Positions 35,692-46,948 of a DNA stretch of 64,000 nt are shown in pieces. Origin of the DNA: Pisolithus tinctorius (lineage: Eukaryota > Basidiomycota > Agaricomycetes > Boletales > Pisolithaceae); the NCBI GenBank assembly GCA_024663395.1, contig JANFAH010000007.1, positions 558,001 to 622,000 on the forward strand. The letters run 5' to 3'. A program made the position numbers and the translations under genes. The notes below the pieces were generated by a model. The model searched no databases. It was not told where the DNA came from and saw only the letters and a program-made list of their open reading frames with translations. Each line of letters opens with the position of its first letter. Position 1 is the stretch's first letter.

Positions 35692-35979
35692 TGTGACTCC
35701 GATGCGAAGTACTTAGACTTGCAACATAGGCACAACAGAACTTTCTTAAGCACGCTACAAGTTATCCAGACGTTGCGGTCTGTATTGGTGTAGGAAAAGA
35801 AGTCCCCGTACTCTACGTCTTACAGGCCCTTTTATACTGTAGAGGATAGGCACGAACACGTCAACGTAGATGAACGGGATAAGTAAGAATAGCAAGAACA
35901 AATGAGAAACTTATTGAATCTGTCAATCAACAAACAGCTCCTGAGAACGCCCACCAGTCGTCGGGCCGAAAACCTCACA
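35692..35979 (-). repeat. LTR (5' LTR of the minus-strand gypsy element)
   Basis: 288 bp, TGTGA..TCACA, 286/288 identical to 25188-25475. Its outward edge at 35980 faces the transaldolase gene, whose first ATG is 84 bp away. Confidence 0.95.
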
Positions 35980-35984
35980 CCCGG
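35980..35984. repeat. target-site duplication CCCGG, right
   Basis: Identical to 25183-25187 on the other side of the element. Confidence 0.9.
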
Positions 35985-36063
35985 CCTTGACATAGTCTGG
36001 TGACCAGACTCGTCTACGGGGCAAACCCTGACGAGGGCCAGCCGTCTACCGGCCCTGATTTGA

Positions 36064-37517
36064 ATGATAACGAGCAGGTCAGACTTTCGTCGATTTTACA
36101 CCACCATATCTGATACCAGCTTGCTCACGCAGCTCATCTCGGTCCGCCATGACTTGACTCTGGATGTGGACTCGATGAACGATCAAGCAGTAGCCGAACT
36201 GAAGGCGAAGGGGTATACCTTCCATGATATGACCTCCAACCAAGCCATTGTGTTTGGCCAACTCACGGATGAGCGACAATGGGCTGACATTTCTGCCGAA
36301 ATCAAGCAGTTCATAGGTCGCCATAGTTTAAACCTGCGTGAAGACGGTGACGTTTTAAGAGTCATCAACCTTGCGGTTAGTTTTCATATAATATGCTAGA
36401 TATATTTCCGATTCATTGCCTCGACTGTCCTTTCAGACGGTCTTGCTGGCCCGGAAGGTGTATTCATATCTTGCACCTACTGGACGTCTCCACGCGCAGA
36501 TAAGCCCCTCCTTTTCGTTTGATACAGAGAAAATCGTGGAACACGCGAAACAATTAGTACGATTGTTCAAGGACTACGGTATACCGGAGTGAGTCTTTTC
36601 ACAAACATATTGGGTACCTGACCCTTACTTATGCATCTGACAGGGAACGAGTTTGCATCAAGATCCCGAGCACACCAGCGGGGCTCTTAGCTTGTAGACA
36701 GCTTGAAGGCGAGGGTATACGAACTTTGGCGACTTGCTTGTTTTCCGTCCCTCAAGCTGTGGCTGCACATCAAGCAGGGTGTCTCTACGTAGCGCCCTAT
36801 TTCAATGGTGAAATTTTTTTCCCGTTCGGTTGACGCCGTTAGGTGACCGAGGCACCTTGGATCTACAGAGCTCCGAGTACATTTTGAGCGTGGCGTCTGG
36901 AAGGAATACAATGATACCGTCCACGAACACCCAATGGCACCTGTCATATATTCGATCGTGAAGGCGTTCCAGAAGCTGAACTCGAATACCCTTGTTATGC
37001 CTGCTAGGTCTCTACACCATCGCTTCTTGTGAAAATGAACTTATTTCCCTCATGCTTAGCATCGTCAATTTGAGCGAAGTTAGAATGTCCATGTTGTACG
37101 GGAAATGTTTCTTATGACAAACACTGCACACAGGTCGTTGCCCTCACGAGGCTTTCTCCTAATCACCTCACCATATCTGCTGGAGTGTTGCAGGACATGG
37201 CGCAACCTGGAACAGCGGTCGCGAATGAGGATTTGGAACAGGCTGTAATGGATGGAGTCAATAGTTCTGGTAGGGGCAACCTCACGGTCTCATCTAAAAT
37301 CACTGACCCTGAAAACCATGTATTAGTGTTAAGTCGCGATTATCTGGGAACTACACCCGAGCAAACTCTCGGATTCCCTCAGAACAACGGGGCTGAGGCT
37401 CTCTCCGAAGCCATACAAGCAGATACGGAAACGCAACGCAAGCTAAATGACGCACTGCAAATTTTTGATGACATGGAACGGAAGACGAAAGCATTTCTGT
37501 GCGAAAGACTTCTCTGA
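36064..37517 (+). CDS. transaldolase family protein
   Basis: Transfers dihydroxyacetone units in the pentose phosphate pathway, or a related aldolase reaction. Exons: 36064-36077, 36120-36375, 36437-36588, 36644-36807, 36869-37007, 37060-37078 and 37134-37517, giving 375 aa; leaving the first 42-nt intron unspliced gives 389. Markers: LDVDSMNDQAVAELK, LRVINLATVLLARKVYS, the Schiff-base Lys in VCIKIPSTPAGLLA, TLATCLFSVPQAVAA and LYVAPYFNELRVHF. The C-terminal 100 residues carry LTRLSPNHLTISAGVLQDM. Exon six is 19 nt. The gypsy 5' LTR lies 84 bp upstream, so the native promoter has been displaced by 10.8 kb. Confidence 0.85.
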
Positions 37518-37626
37518 TTGTCGGGAAAGATCAGGAAACCTCATCTGAAGAATACATGTACTGTAGATACCGAAGACCAGAAACAAACAGATGCATAAGG
37601 TGTAAGCAAATGCGCGCCATTTTCCC

Positions 37627-38400
37627 TCACATGTCCCATTTAGGAAGGGGCAGGCGAGGAGGAAGGCGAGTACGCCAGCCCCCGCCCCCAGAAGTGGGTT
37701 TCTCTTGTTGGGATTTTGGCTGTGCTGGGATTACTGATGACGCCGTTGGGCTAGAGGAAGAACTGCCATGAGGGACAGCTTGTCTGTCAGGCCCTCGTTT
37801 CGCGGGGTTAGCGTTCTTTGGCAGTTCTGATCCTTTTTGGGTGATGTTAACGAGAGAGCCTTGAGGTGACTTCGGGCAAGGTATGGAGACGTCGGAACCG
37901 CGTTGAAGGCTCGTTTCCTGCGGCGTTGTAACTTGGGCGAATTTGTTGGGTGAAGACAGAGGGGAGACAAGTGGTTGGTGTTGATGTCGTGGCGACTATG
38001 ACAATAAGGATCACACATCGACATAAGACGATTGAAGGTAATCAAAGGCACTTACGTTCCTGAAAGGATCTGGACTTCCTGGCCACTTCCCATCCTCTGT
38101 CCGTCTGTCCACGCTACCGGTGAATGGGCCGCCAGCATAGACATAGCTTAGCCTGCGTTTCGGCATCGGCGGACGCCGGACCTTGAGGCGGAAGCGCGGT
38201 CTCGCGTGCTTGGGCTGAATGGGATCGACGACAGGTGGTGATGTATCTCCAGTGGAAGATATCATAAAACCTTCCGTGAACGAGAGATCTCCATAACTAC
38301 TCAGTACGTATGCCTCGGACTCATTTTCCGTATCTGGGGATGAAGGCGAGTCGTCTTGGGTTGACGCGAGTGTGACTCTCAGAAACACAGAAACTGGCAT
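37627..38400 (-). CDS. hypothetical Pro/Ser-rich protein
   Basis: Two exons, 38056-38400 and 37627-37995, join in phase 0 to 237 aa. The N-terminal exon has an acidic Ser-rich segment (DDSPSSPDTENESEAYV) and a conserved-looking basic block (ARPRFRLKVRRPPMPKRRLS, then YVYAGGPF). The second exon is low-complexity Ser/Pro/Gln with basic spots. It is convergent with the transaldolase gene; the stop codons lie 110 bp apart. I do not recognise a family; the block PPMPKRRLSYVYAGGPF is the best search query. Confidence 0.6.
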
Positions 38401-39209
38401 CGAGGTAGCGGAACAGGAACCAGCTGGTTCCTGTGCATCTCTCCTATATACCTTTGGCGGAGGGGTAGGCTGCAGGCGGATATTGTTGGCTCGTGTAGAG
38501 TATAACAGTGACGGCAGAACTCACTGGCAGAACCTGGGGAGGGACATCCAAAGTATGACCAGGCATTATAAGTGTGGTGTCGACAAGGACGAAGTCGAGA
38601 TTTCGTTGGGTTCAGAAATCGAAGGGGGATTTATACTGTCCCGCAGTGTGGAACTAGCCGCGGTAGCCCACAGTGGACTCCTTCTATCGTCCACCTGTGG
38701 TCCATTATACCACGTCCCAGGCTGGGTTGTATTCAGCAGATCCACACCTCTTTCCACCAAAAAAGGGTTTTTGACAACTAACTGATTGTCCCTGGAATAG
38801 CAAGATAAAGCAGTCCTTTCAGACCGGAAGTTCAACCGTGCGTTGTGACTTGGCTGGAAGAGGAACAACCACAGTCGATTGCGGACTGAGTTCCTACGGG
38901 GCTCGAATGCCAGGCATTGTTTACCGCCATGGAAACAACAGCCTTGCAGTGTCCCCTCCGCACTCCACAGAACCGGTTAATGGACAGCTCGCAGAGCAAA
39001 CAGTCGCAAACAACGCGTAGCCAATGTCCGTTAGCGTTTAGTCACGTGAACGCGAGGCAGCTCGTGTCCTAGACGAACCCAATGATTGAATGATTATTAC
39101 CCTGACCAAAGTCATAAGTTTATGGTAGGCCATTATTACGGGTTTACATATCATTCAGCCTCACTTGGTTCACTTTCCAGATGCTGGAGATCACCAGTGA
39201 CGGACAGTC
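38401..39209. other. intergenic region, divergent promoters
   Basis: About 800 bp between two divergent genes. Only short, motif-free open frames are present. Confidence 0.45.
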
Positions 39210-41063
39210 ATGACAGAGGCCATCCAGACAGCACCATATTTACCTGTTGGATCATCTATATCAGAGCCCATTCGTTCCGCAGTCAAATCTCCGCACGCTG
39301 AACCTAGGAAAAACATTCATAGTACAGGTGAGATGGCCAATGGTATTCTATCTGAAGCTGACTCGCGTGCTCCGCGGTTCAGAAACGTCAGGCTCAAGCG
39401 TCCTACAGTCGACGTCTTCCCTTCCAGTGACCGATGCAACTCCCCCCAAATCTATGCTGTCATCTCGATTATTAGACACTTCAATTTCGCCCGTATCTTC
39501 TACTTATGCGTCTGGTTTTTCATACAGACATCTCTACCGGGGTGCTCTGTCCCTGCCCGACTCGTACCTTTTGCTAGATGGTCTTACATTCTCTGCGAGG
39601 CTTCCGGTGAACGTACCGCAGTCTCCTTACGATTCTCCGTCAACATCACATTTGTCTGACGCGCTTGCGCGTGATCTCATCTACAATCCCCTCGCTCTCG
39701 CACTAGAAAGTATGCGTGGCAGGCCTTCACTCCGCTTCAAAGGTACTGTGCGCCTTAAAGATATCTGGATGGATGAAGCTGGTGAAGTTCATATGTTTGT
39801 TTTTTGGTATCCGTCCAACCCTATTCCGTACCTTCCTTACCACCTGCTAGGGACATACATCCTTTAGCAACGCTCAGCAGAGTGTACTTCGAAAATACCC
39901 TCTGCCTATCGCCTCTTTTACCGTTCTCCCGCGGAGGAAGTTGCACGAAACGAACGGAGATAGGGGTGCGCATCGCATTAGGAGACACAGGTATCGGTCT
40001 TGTTTCTGTCATCCCGATCTACACGAATAAACTTTGAGCCTTTGCGTCCAGATGGCCCCGAAACGACAGAAATCGTCGTTTTTGGCGAGATCACTGACGT
40101 CCTTTATCCTTCGCAGCTGGCATCCGCTACGTCTTCTTCAACGACCCCTTCTCCTCCATTGGTGGCCCGTGTGGCTCGCATTACGACCGCTCCACGAGCT
40201 CCCCGACCTGATGATCCCACACCGCGTAAACCTCCTGTCCGGTTATTCGGAGGGCTTTCGGTCAGTGCCCTCGGAGCGGGAAAACGAATAAAGCCACTAC
40301 CTCGGAGGTACGAAACCAATGGAAAGACTGAAGATCATGACAGGGACGATGCCGTGTGTCGAGCGAGAGAAGTGATGCTGCGTCTTCCCAACTCGACGGC
40401 CTTTCCCGGTCGGCGTTCAAAGGGAAAGGACCATAACATGCAAACATCGAAACGGAAGAACAAGGAGGTCGACAAAGGCCTTTTGGGGAATCCTCCTGTC
40501 TTCAAAGTACCGGAAGTGCCAAAGAAGGCTAACAAGCCGGAGACTAGGGTGAACATGCTCGGACCTACACCGCGTGGACGGGCTTTGGTAGGCGAGGCTG
40601 GAGAGGAAGCCATAGACACGAACTTCGAAGCAGACTTCGAAGACAGAAGAAGCCAATGTTCCGAGTCGACTGAGGCTGCAAATAAGCTGGTGTGTGCACG
40701 TATGCAGGTGGTACAGTTTAAATGACTCTAAAATAATGGGTACAGATTATCAAAAAGTCAGCTGTGCGACACCTAACTGGAGCTGGCGTCCCACGCGCCC
40801 ACCCTGAGTTCAAGGAACTTTACGGGTATCTTTATAGAGGGACCGCCTTTGCTTTGGTACGTCGTATCACTTTCTAACAACCCGTGTGTCACACATTCTT
40901 TTTCTTGGGCTGAATGTAAGCACTCTCCACTCCCTAGCGCGCCCATATGCAAACCACGCAACTCAGTGAACACGCTGTGGACACACTAGTTAAAGCTCAC
41001 ACCAGGCTGTATGTGATGCCCGAGGGGCAGGTGGCAGGCGACGTCTTCGGATGCTTTTCGTAG
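39210..41063 (+). CDS. Sld7-like replication initiation protein (candidate)
   Basis: Six exons give 514 aa with correct phases: 39210-39327, 39383-39794, 39851-39990, 40052-40689, 40746-40856 and 40938-41063. The N-terminal region YRHLYRGALSLPDSYLLLDG..GEVHMDIHPLATLSRVYFEN looks like a beta-rich domain. The middle 200 residues are basic and disordered. The C-terminal helices (KKSAVRHLTGAGVPRAHPEF, LYGYLYRGTAFALRAHMQTT, VDTLVKAHTRLYV) resemble, from memory, the C-terminal domain of fungal Sld7, the partner of Sld3 in origin firing. That match is a judgement without a search. A GTG-free alternative start is ATG 39454. Confidence 0.55.
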
Positions 41064-42068
41064 TGTCCAACGATGTGAATCAACCTCTCCCTCAACTTCG
41101 AGGGACTATCGTGATCTAATTGCTGTCTTCCGTCCAGAGGCCGCTTCCCCTGGACGCCACAGCTCATTCTCTCGCGTGCAAAGCTGAGCAATTATTGCGA
41201 TTGACTCTAGTACGAGAACACTGATCGCAGCTCGAACTATATGTATATACCAGCAAAGTTCACTCTTGCTTAGCCCCCTAATCTGATGGTGTCGACTCAC
41301 CTGCAGGTTGCTAACCCCAAGACTTCAAGATCTCTATGCCCAAAGACGGAGTAACCTTGTAGGTGTCCACGGGATAGTGGAGCTGTTAAGGGGAATCCAT
41401 TCGTTGCAAATACATGAACAAGTTCGGCATGGTTCCAGACTCCCGTAGACCTAGTGCGCCTGGCCGGAATAAGGCGTTCACTCGTGTCCTGTCATGGTAA
41501 CCTACACTACGTAGTGCAGCACTTCGATCTTCATGGACGTTTCGTCAACCCATTTGCGAGCCCCTTGTCTTATGTTAGTTCTTAAGGCGGGCTGGAAGAC
41601 TTCACCCTCCGCTCTTTCGCCTTTTGGTTATCGTGACTTGAAGCCCGGGACGCTTCCCGTGGAGTCACTCGCCAATTGAAAACGCCACATAGCAGCAGTG
41701 GCATGTAGTAATTGAGGCTTATCAGCTAGATGGTTTGAGTGTCCTCCCTGGCCTCGCCTCAGCAATTTATTGTAATGCAGTTGCGTAACGGCATCATGAA
41801 ACATTGGAGACGCGTGTTTCACCAACTTGACGAGGGGGACGTATGTCCTGCAGGTCTCCTCGAGGCGTATGTACACTTCAGTTTCAGAGGCAACGTGTGG
41901 AATTCTGGGAATTACGAGGCTACACAAGAAATGGGATTCCTCCAACGTTAAACCCACTGCCGGAAGTAACTGTACAGAGATTTAGTAGTGAATAAAATAA
42001 GCATACATAGTCCGTTGCAACAAGCATGAGCATAATGATAAATACTTTTGTTGGTTTGGTATATGCCC
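41064..42068. other. intergenic region, no supported gene
   Basis: About 1 kb between convergent genes. Overlapping frames at 41628-41957 (-) and 41739-41951 (+) lack motifs and splice partners. Confidence 0.45.
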
Positions 42069-42844
42069 TCAGCTTTGACTTCTGCCAGAGAAGGCCTCGG
42101 GGCAGATTTCCTGCGCGGCTTCCTTGAAAGCCATGTCGTGCTCGTATTGTTCACGAGTCTGCGTCACTATTACCTGGAGCACCGGCCGCCTGGCCACGTA
42201 CTCCGGTTCCCTCGCCGGGAGGTCATCAAAGGTGCGTCCGCTGATACAGCTGAAAGCCCTGAGCACTAAATTCAAGGGTCGCAGAAGTGGGAGGCTCGAG
42301 CGGGTAGGGATAAGGCTGGGAGGTCTGGGAGAGATGCTGGCGCTCATGGACGGTGGAGCTGGTCGGAGGATGGTACGAGTTATGACGAGGTTGTCTCGCT
42401 CGTGCTCTTCCGTATGACGCGAGGAAGGGGGAGTAGTGCTAGTCCCGTTATCGCTACCGAATGAAGATGATGGTGAGGTTCCATATGAGGCTGTGGTTGG
42501 CGTGGTGGACTCGGAAGACGAAGAGCTCATTGAGCTTGAGCCCAAAGCAGAGGACGTCAGAGTGTCAGTTCGAGAGCAAAGCTCGATGGGAACGAAGACT
42601 AGTTCATGATCCTCCCAAATACCCCCCACTGCGTCCTCCATTTGCGTACTAGTGCGTAGCAACTTGCTCAACATCTGTCCCATATCCTCATTGCCTGTGA
42701 TCGCCGCGAAATTCAGAGGCTTTTTCTGCGCAACTGGATCAGTGAATAGCAGGTAGTTGAATGGAAGGTACGTACCGTGCGACGCATGGGATCGAACCTC
42801 TGGGCATCCATAGCCACACAACGTGGGGCGCCAGCCACGTCCAT
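42069..42844 (-). CDS. hypothetical protein, Ser/Thr-rich centre
   Basis: Two exons, 42776-42844 and 42069-42725, join in phase 0 to 241 aa. The first 80 residues read as a small folded region (MDVAGAPRCVAMDAQRFDPM, then KKPLNFAAITGNEDMGQMLS, then GGIWEDHELVFVPIEL). A poly-Ser/Thr stretch follows, then a second structured part that ends LQVIVTQTREQYEHDMAFKE. The start ATG 42844 was chosen because the phase-0 intron (gtacgt..gcgcag) gives a continuous protein. No known family. Confidence 0.6.
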
Positions 42845-44032
42845 TATCAATGAAGATAAGACAGGAGGACACAGATGACTGAGAAGAAGGGGAGGCAATG
42901 AGAACGGCCACGCAGGCGAGGAGATTTATACATGGCCAATTCACAGAGGTGATCGTTAGTCGAGTGTGGACGCTTTGATTTCACGCGCTTTAATTTTGCC
43001 GAGAACATCCATTGTGTACAGCGAGACCTTTGTCCCCCGTGCCATTCCACCACGCGCTTTGATCGAAAGACTCCGCCCAGAACCGCGTTTAAAAGGGGGC
43101 GAATCCATCATGATTTGAAGTGGTCGATCTGAGGGTCCGACGAGATTATAAGTCGCCTTGGGAGCTGGCTTTACCACTGTCATTACGCACACTTTTCATA
43201 TCGCTGTGCTTGACCAGGTGAGCGTTTGCTTGCAGCTTCCGTGGGTGGGCACGCGCTGATCTCATGTACTTGGCGACCCTAGAGCTTAAAACACTCACCG
43301 CCGATGTGTCAAAATTCCCAAGGTCCTCAAGATCCAGTAGAAGACGTGGATGCCACATTCACCATCAACCGAGCGCATAAATGTATGATACGGCGAGAAA
43401 AAGGCAGACTTATCATGGTGAGAATTCTCCTGCTTACCTCGCCGTTTGACGCTCATCTCTACAGGTACCATTCGGACAATATGGATTGTGGCACCCTGTA
43501 CACGCGACCGAAGCAAGCGAGCAGTCGAGTGGAAAGATCAAGCCCAACTTGGGATAATTGCATTGAACACGGGTCACGCGTTGACCGCATGTCCATCGGT
43601 GCAGAACAGCCCTCCTCCGGCTGCATGAGATCGTCTATGTGGTAGGGCATGGGGATCAGGTTGTGCAGGTTGTAATTAAACGTTCTTCGAAGGGTAGTTA
43701 AATTTATTTAGACAACTTATGATATTTATTGGAATCAAACCTTTGGAACTTGGATGTATTCCCAAGTCAGCATTGGCCGAGATACCTGCAGGCAGCCTTG
43801 AGCAGATATAGTTGGTCCGGCGGAACCGAGAGCCGAACGCAGTCGAGCGAGTAGTCGACTCACCCTGAAGTTTCTAAACTCGCAAGTGACTGCAACTACT
43901 CCCGTCCCGACGTGATATTCTCACTCTCATCAATTGTCCCGTACTTGCAGACCTTGCCCTCTTCGAGGGAAAAACGCTGAGTGGCCATTGGGAATCTTGA
44001 TTGCTAGCACTAAATCTATCCTCTACGGTTCC
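42845..44032. other. intergenic region with one doubtful small ORF
   Basis: Between divergent genes. A minus-strand frame 42956-43183 would encode 75 aa (MTVVKPAPKATYNLVGP onwards, basic and without Cys) directly upstream of the previous gene. It could be an upstream exon or a small gene, but nothing confirms it. The rest shows no coding signal. Confidence 0.35.
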
Positions 44033-44660
44033 ATGCAGCCGTTACCTGCTTCCTTCAAGGCTCTCTACCGTCTGATATTACGCGCGACATCTGCGTCGGT
44101 TCTTCACAAAACCAGTGCACGAAAGAACGTTGTCAAGCTATGGAGACCTACTTTCGACAATGCGGCGCAGTTTATCCGCGTTCTGGAGTCCAGGCAATCA
44201 AGCTCTGCTGTATGCCAAAGGCATAAAGCACTTTTGGATATCTGGCAAAGGCGAAGTATGCGTTCACCTTCTCTTGTTGCGTGAATTATTCACATCTCTT
44301 GTAGTGGATAACACTTTGACGTTTCTACTGTCATCTGCGCAATCTCGTAGTCTTCCTCATAAAGTTATCAGGAATGCCAATATTCTGAGTGGCACGCATC
44401 GCATTTGGGTTCGAGAAAACTATTATAGGGGTATCAAACAGTGGAACCCTCAACGACCACCAACCGCCTGTGAATACGACCCAAGGTCTCTTCTTCCCAA
44501 AGATAGGCGGACGATGAATCTCCGGGCCAAAACCAGGGAAGGGAAGAAAGTCAACGAACTGTGCTGGAATGCCCTTGGCGAAGTCGTACGGATGGCAGAG
44601 GCCAGACATGATTTGTCGTTGGGCAGGCACCGCGTGAAAGCATGGGTGTTCGAACGCTAA
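44033..44660 (+). CDS. LYR-motif mitochondrial protein (DUF1763-like)
   Basis: Two exons, 44033-44255 and 44305-44660, give 192 aa. The N-terminal helix has the LYR signature: SFKALYRLILRATSASVL, followed by LWRPTFDNAAQFIRVL. LYR proteins bind acyl carrier protein and help assemble mitochondrial complexes, Fe-S clusters or ribosomes. The second exon (MDNTLTFLLSSAQSRSLPHK, then QWNPQRPPTACEYDP) fits the fungal family annotated DUF1763 as I remember it. The exact partner complex is unknown. Confidence 0.68.
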
Positions 44661-44961
44661 CAACTTTGCCGGTGGAATCGGTCCGATCTGTACAATTCAA
44701 GAACAATTAACTGTATGTTGTTGTGATTCCTCTCAACAATTGCCCGCCGCAACTAACGCAATGTAGACGATGGCGTCAGGCTTCAATGGAGGGATAAAGT
44801 TTACATTGCTACCCCTACTTCTACTTCATGGTGACAATAGTTTCAAGTGCCGATCAAACCTTCTCACTAGACAGTCACAATCTCCTCATGACGTCCTGTC
44901 CTCGTTGCGAGTGAGTACTTAGCGTCCTGTTATTGTTTTCGAAACAAATGGATGTCACGTG
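44661..44961. other. spacer; possible 5' exon of the next gene
   Basis: A frame from ATG 44771 (MASGFNGGIKFTLLPLLLLH), ending at a donor ttgcga|gtgagt near 44916, could be a 5' exon of the following gene, but no acceptor in the right phase was found. Confidence 0.3.
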
Positions 44962-45949
44962 ATGCTACATGCTTTCCCGTGCTGCCTGGGCAACAATAAA
45001 TTGGATAAGACGTTATCGACGTCAGCTAGGGCCTCGTGCGAAGCTAATTCCCTGCTTATAAGTCGACGGTTGAAGGGAGATGGTGTGCCCTTAGTTCTGC
45101 ATAGCTTTGCTCTAATCTTTGTGTCTGTGGCCCACTCGTCACAACCAACACAACATTCACCGCTGGACACGGAGTTTCTTGTTTCATCTTGTGCACCCAA
45201 AAAGGTTATGGTGGAGATCAGTTCCTCCCCGCCACATCGCAGGCCGATGTACGAAAATAGCCAGACTATCAAGTCTTGGGTTGAGGCTGTGTACTATGTG
45301 GGTCTATAAGCGTTGAATCAACACGCAGTATCTGACTCTTTTCCAGGCTGGTGATTCCGAAACAACATCGGATGTTTCAGATGGTCCCGATACTATGACA
45401 TTTGTTCACCCTGCTTTTCGAAAAATTGGTCACCTTTCCGCGTGCGACTCCGACTTGGGCATTCCCGTTTGTCTTGACGGCCCCTCATGGTTGTCAGATT
45501 TGCACCTTACGTCTTATGACGACAGTGACGACAGCGGAACTACTTCGGCTTTCTCTGATGAAAGCGCACAGTATATCCGAATCTCTAGTGACAGCCCCTG
45601 GTATCGACTCCCGGAGTCACGTCCTGAACCGACGCCTTCCCCCGAATTCGACACTAGAACATTTCCCAACTGCTGCTCAGCTGGTGTACAGCAAGCTATT
45701 GCCCAACAGGAACTTCTTCTTGCCATTTTCCACGCGGAACTCCAGAGGATGATTCCTCGTGATGGCAAGTCGGAGTATAATCCCGATTGGCTGGACGATG
45801 TTGACCCTGAGGTAGTCCTATCTCCGATGGAGGTGTACGAAGATCTTTGTTGGCGTTCTGCTGTCTCGGACAAATATGCTGCCCGCCAATTGACTAAACC
45901 ACTCGCGGACGTTCCAATCGGGTTTGGTGATGTCCATGTCGCATTCTAA
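44962..45949 (+). CDS. hypothetical protein, acidic Ser/Pro linker
   Basis: Two clear exons, one ending at 45288 and 45347-45949, join in phase 0. The second encodes about 200 residues with FVHPAFRKIGHLSACDSDLG, an Asp/Ser-rich linker, AGVQQAIAQQELLLAIFHAE and WLDDVDPEVVLSPMEVYEDL. The first includes EFLVSSCAPKKVMVEISSSP. The 5' end is doubtful: ATG 44962 opens the frame, but a spliced upstream exon is possible. Helical segments suggest a real folded C-terminus. Family not recognised. Confidence 0.5.
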
Positions 45950-46948
45950 CATGGAGTTGACTTGACTCATCCTTTTTGAAAAGCGATTTGGGGTCGGGCT
46001 CAGCTTATGCGCACCGTTCATTATGCACTTTCGTTTATTTTTTATCATCTCTTTCACTGCTCGCTTTGCACTATGAACACTCATTTCACCAGCACGTCTT
46101 AGTTTTCCCCTTTCTGTCGAGCCAAACACGCGAAATGCTGTGTATCTCGTACTTTTCAACCACAATGTTTTACCACGCACTTGGCTTTAACTTGACTTGA
46201 ACATTTACTTCGCGCCCAACTAAAGAAAATCAGAGGTAGCTATTCTTTCTCGACTGTGAGCTTGGGGCTGGTAGGAATGGGTAACATGAATAAAGCCACT
46301 GCTAAGTAGAGTGATTACGTAATGAAACCTTTCGGTTCTTACAAATCTAAGACAACGGAGTGACACATATCGTGAAACCTAGCGGTCTCACCATAAAGCT
46401 GACACTGGACCCTTCACAGCCAGTACTTGCAGAGGGATCATTTGCGACCATCAAATCATTTTCTGCTACTGTGGGGCTTACTTGCCAAGTCCCCGAGAAC
46501 CGTGTCTCTTCGCTACGTGAGGTCCAACAAACCTTACTCTAGATAACCCGCAGAGTCGAAGGAAACATCGGCCACTTCCTAAGTCCGTACCACCAACGTC
46601 ACTCGCCTGACTTGATAAGGTAGGTGGTCAACGCATTACAGTATAGGTTTGCTCATAGTTGATCATTTTGAAGTGAACTTTCAGGGTTCTGCGGCATCGC
46701 GGCAATCCCTACGGCTGGATGCACTCTTCCCGGTGGGGTAACGCTAAGCATTCGACGTTCCCTAAGGAGGTGACGGATTCCCTACCCGACATGAACTTAA
46801 ATGACGGTATGTCTTGATTCACCAATTACAGTTTGCGGTCATCCTATGTTTCCTCTTGAGAAATAATGTGGATCCAGCAAGCTCTGAGTCATATAAATCA
46901 ACCAGGAAATGGTCTGCCTGGTCTTAACTGAAAGCTTGTCTCTCTCAA
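45950..46948. other. intergenic region, no supported gene
   Basis: About 1 kb. A 60-codon frame at 46360 and scattered splice-like sites are present, but no protein motif. Confidence 0.45.

Larger units (their letters stand above)
25188..35979 (-). mobile_element. Ty3/gypsy chromovirus LTR retrotransposon, 10.8 kb
   Basis: LTR retrotransposon of fungi, read on the minus strand: 5' LTR 35692-35979, gag, zinc knuckle, protease, reverse transcriptase, RNase H, integrase, chromodomain, C-terminal extension, polypurine tract, 3' LTR 25188-25475. LTR identity is 286/288, so it inserted recently. The coding frame is one polyprotein interrupted by three events: a 1522-bp insertion in gag (32141-33662) and in-frame TGA codons at 31601-31603 and 29558-29560. 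All remaining catalytic motifs are intact. A tRNA primer site next to the 5' LTR was not recognised (the sequence after the LTR is tatttttatcctttc), so a self-primed mode is possible. Confidence 0.95.

Noticed and set aside
41628..41957. 110-codon minus-strand frame
   Set aside because: Overlaps an opposite frame, no motif, no supporting exon structure.
42956..43183. Small basic 75-aa protein gene
   Set aside because: No family resemblance, no splice context, and it lies in the promoter region of a neighbouring gene; mentioned only in the gap entry.
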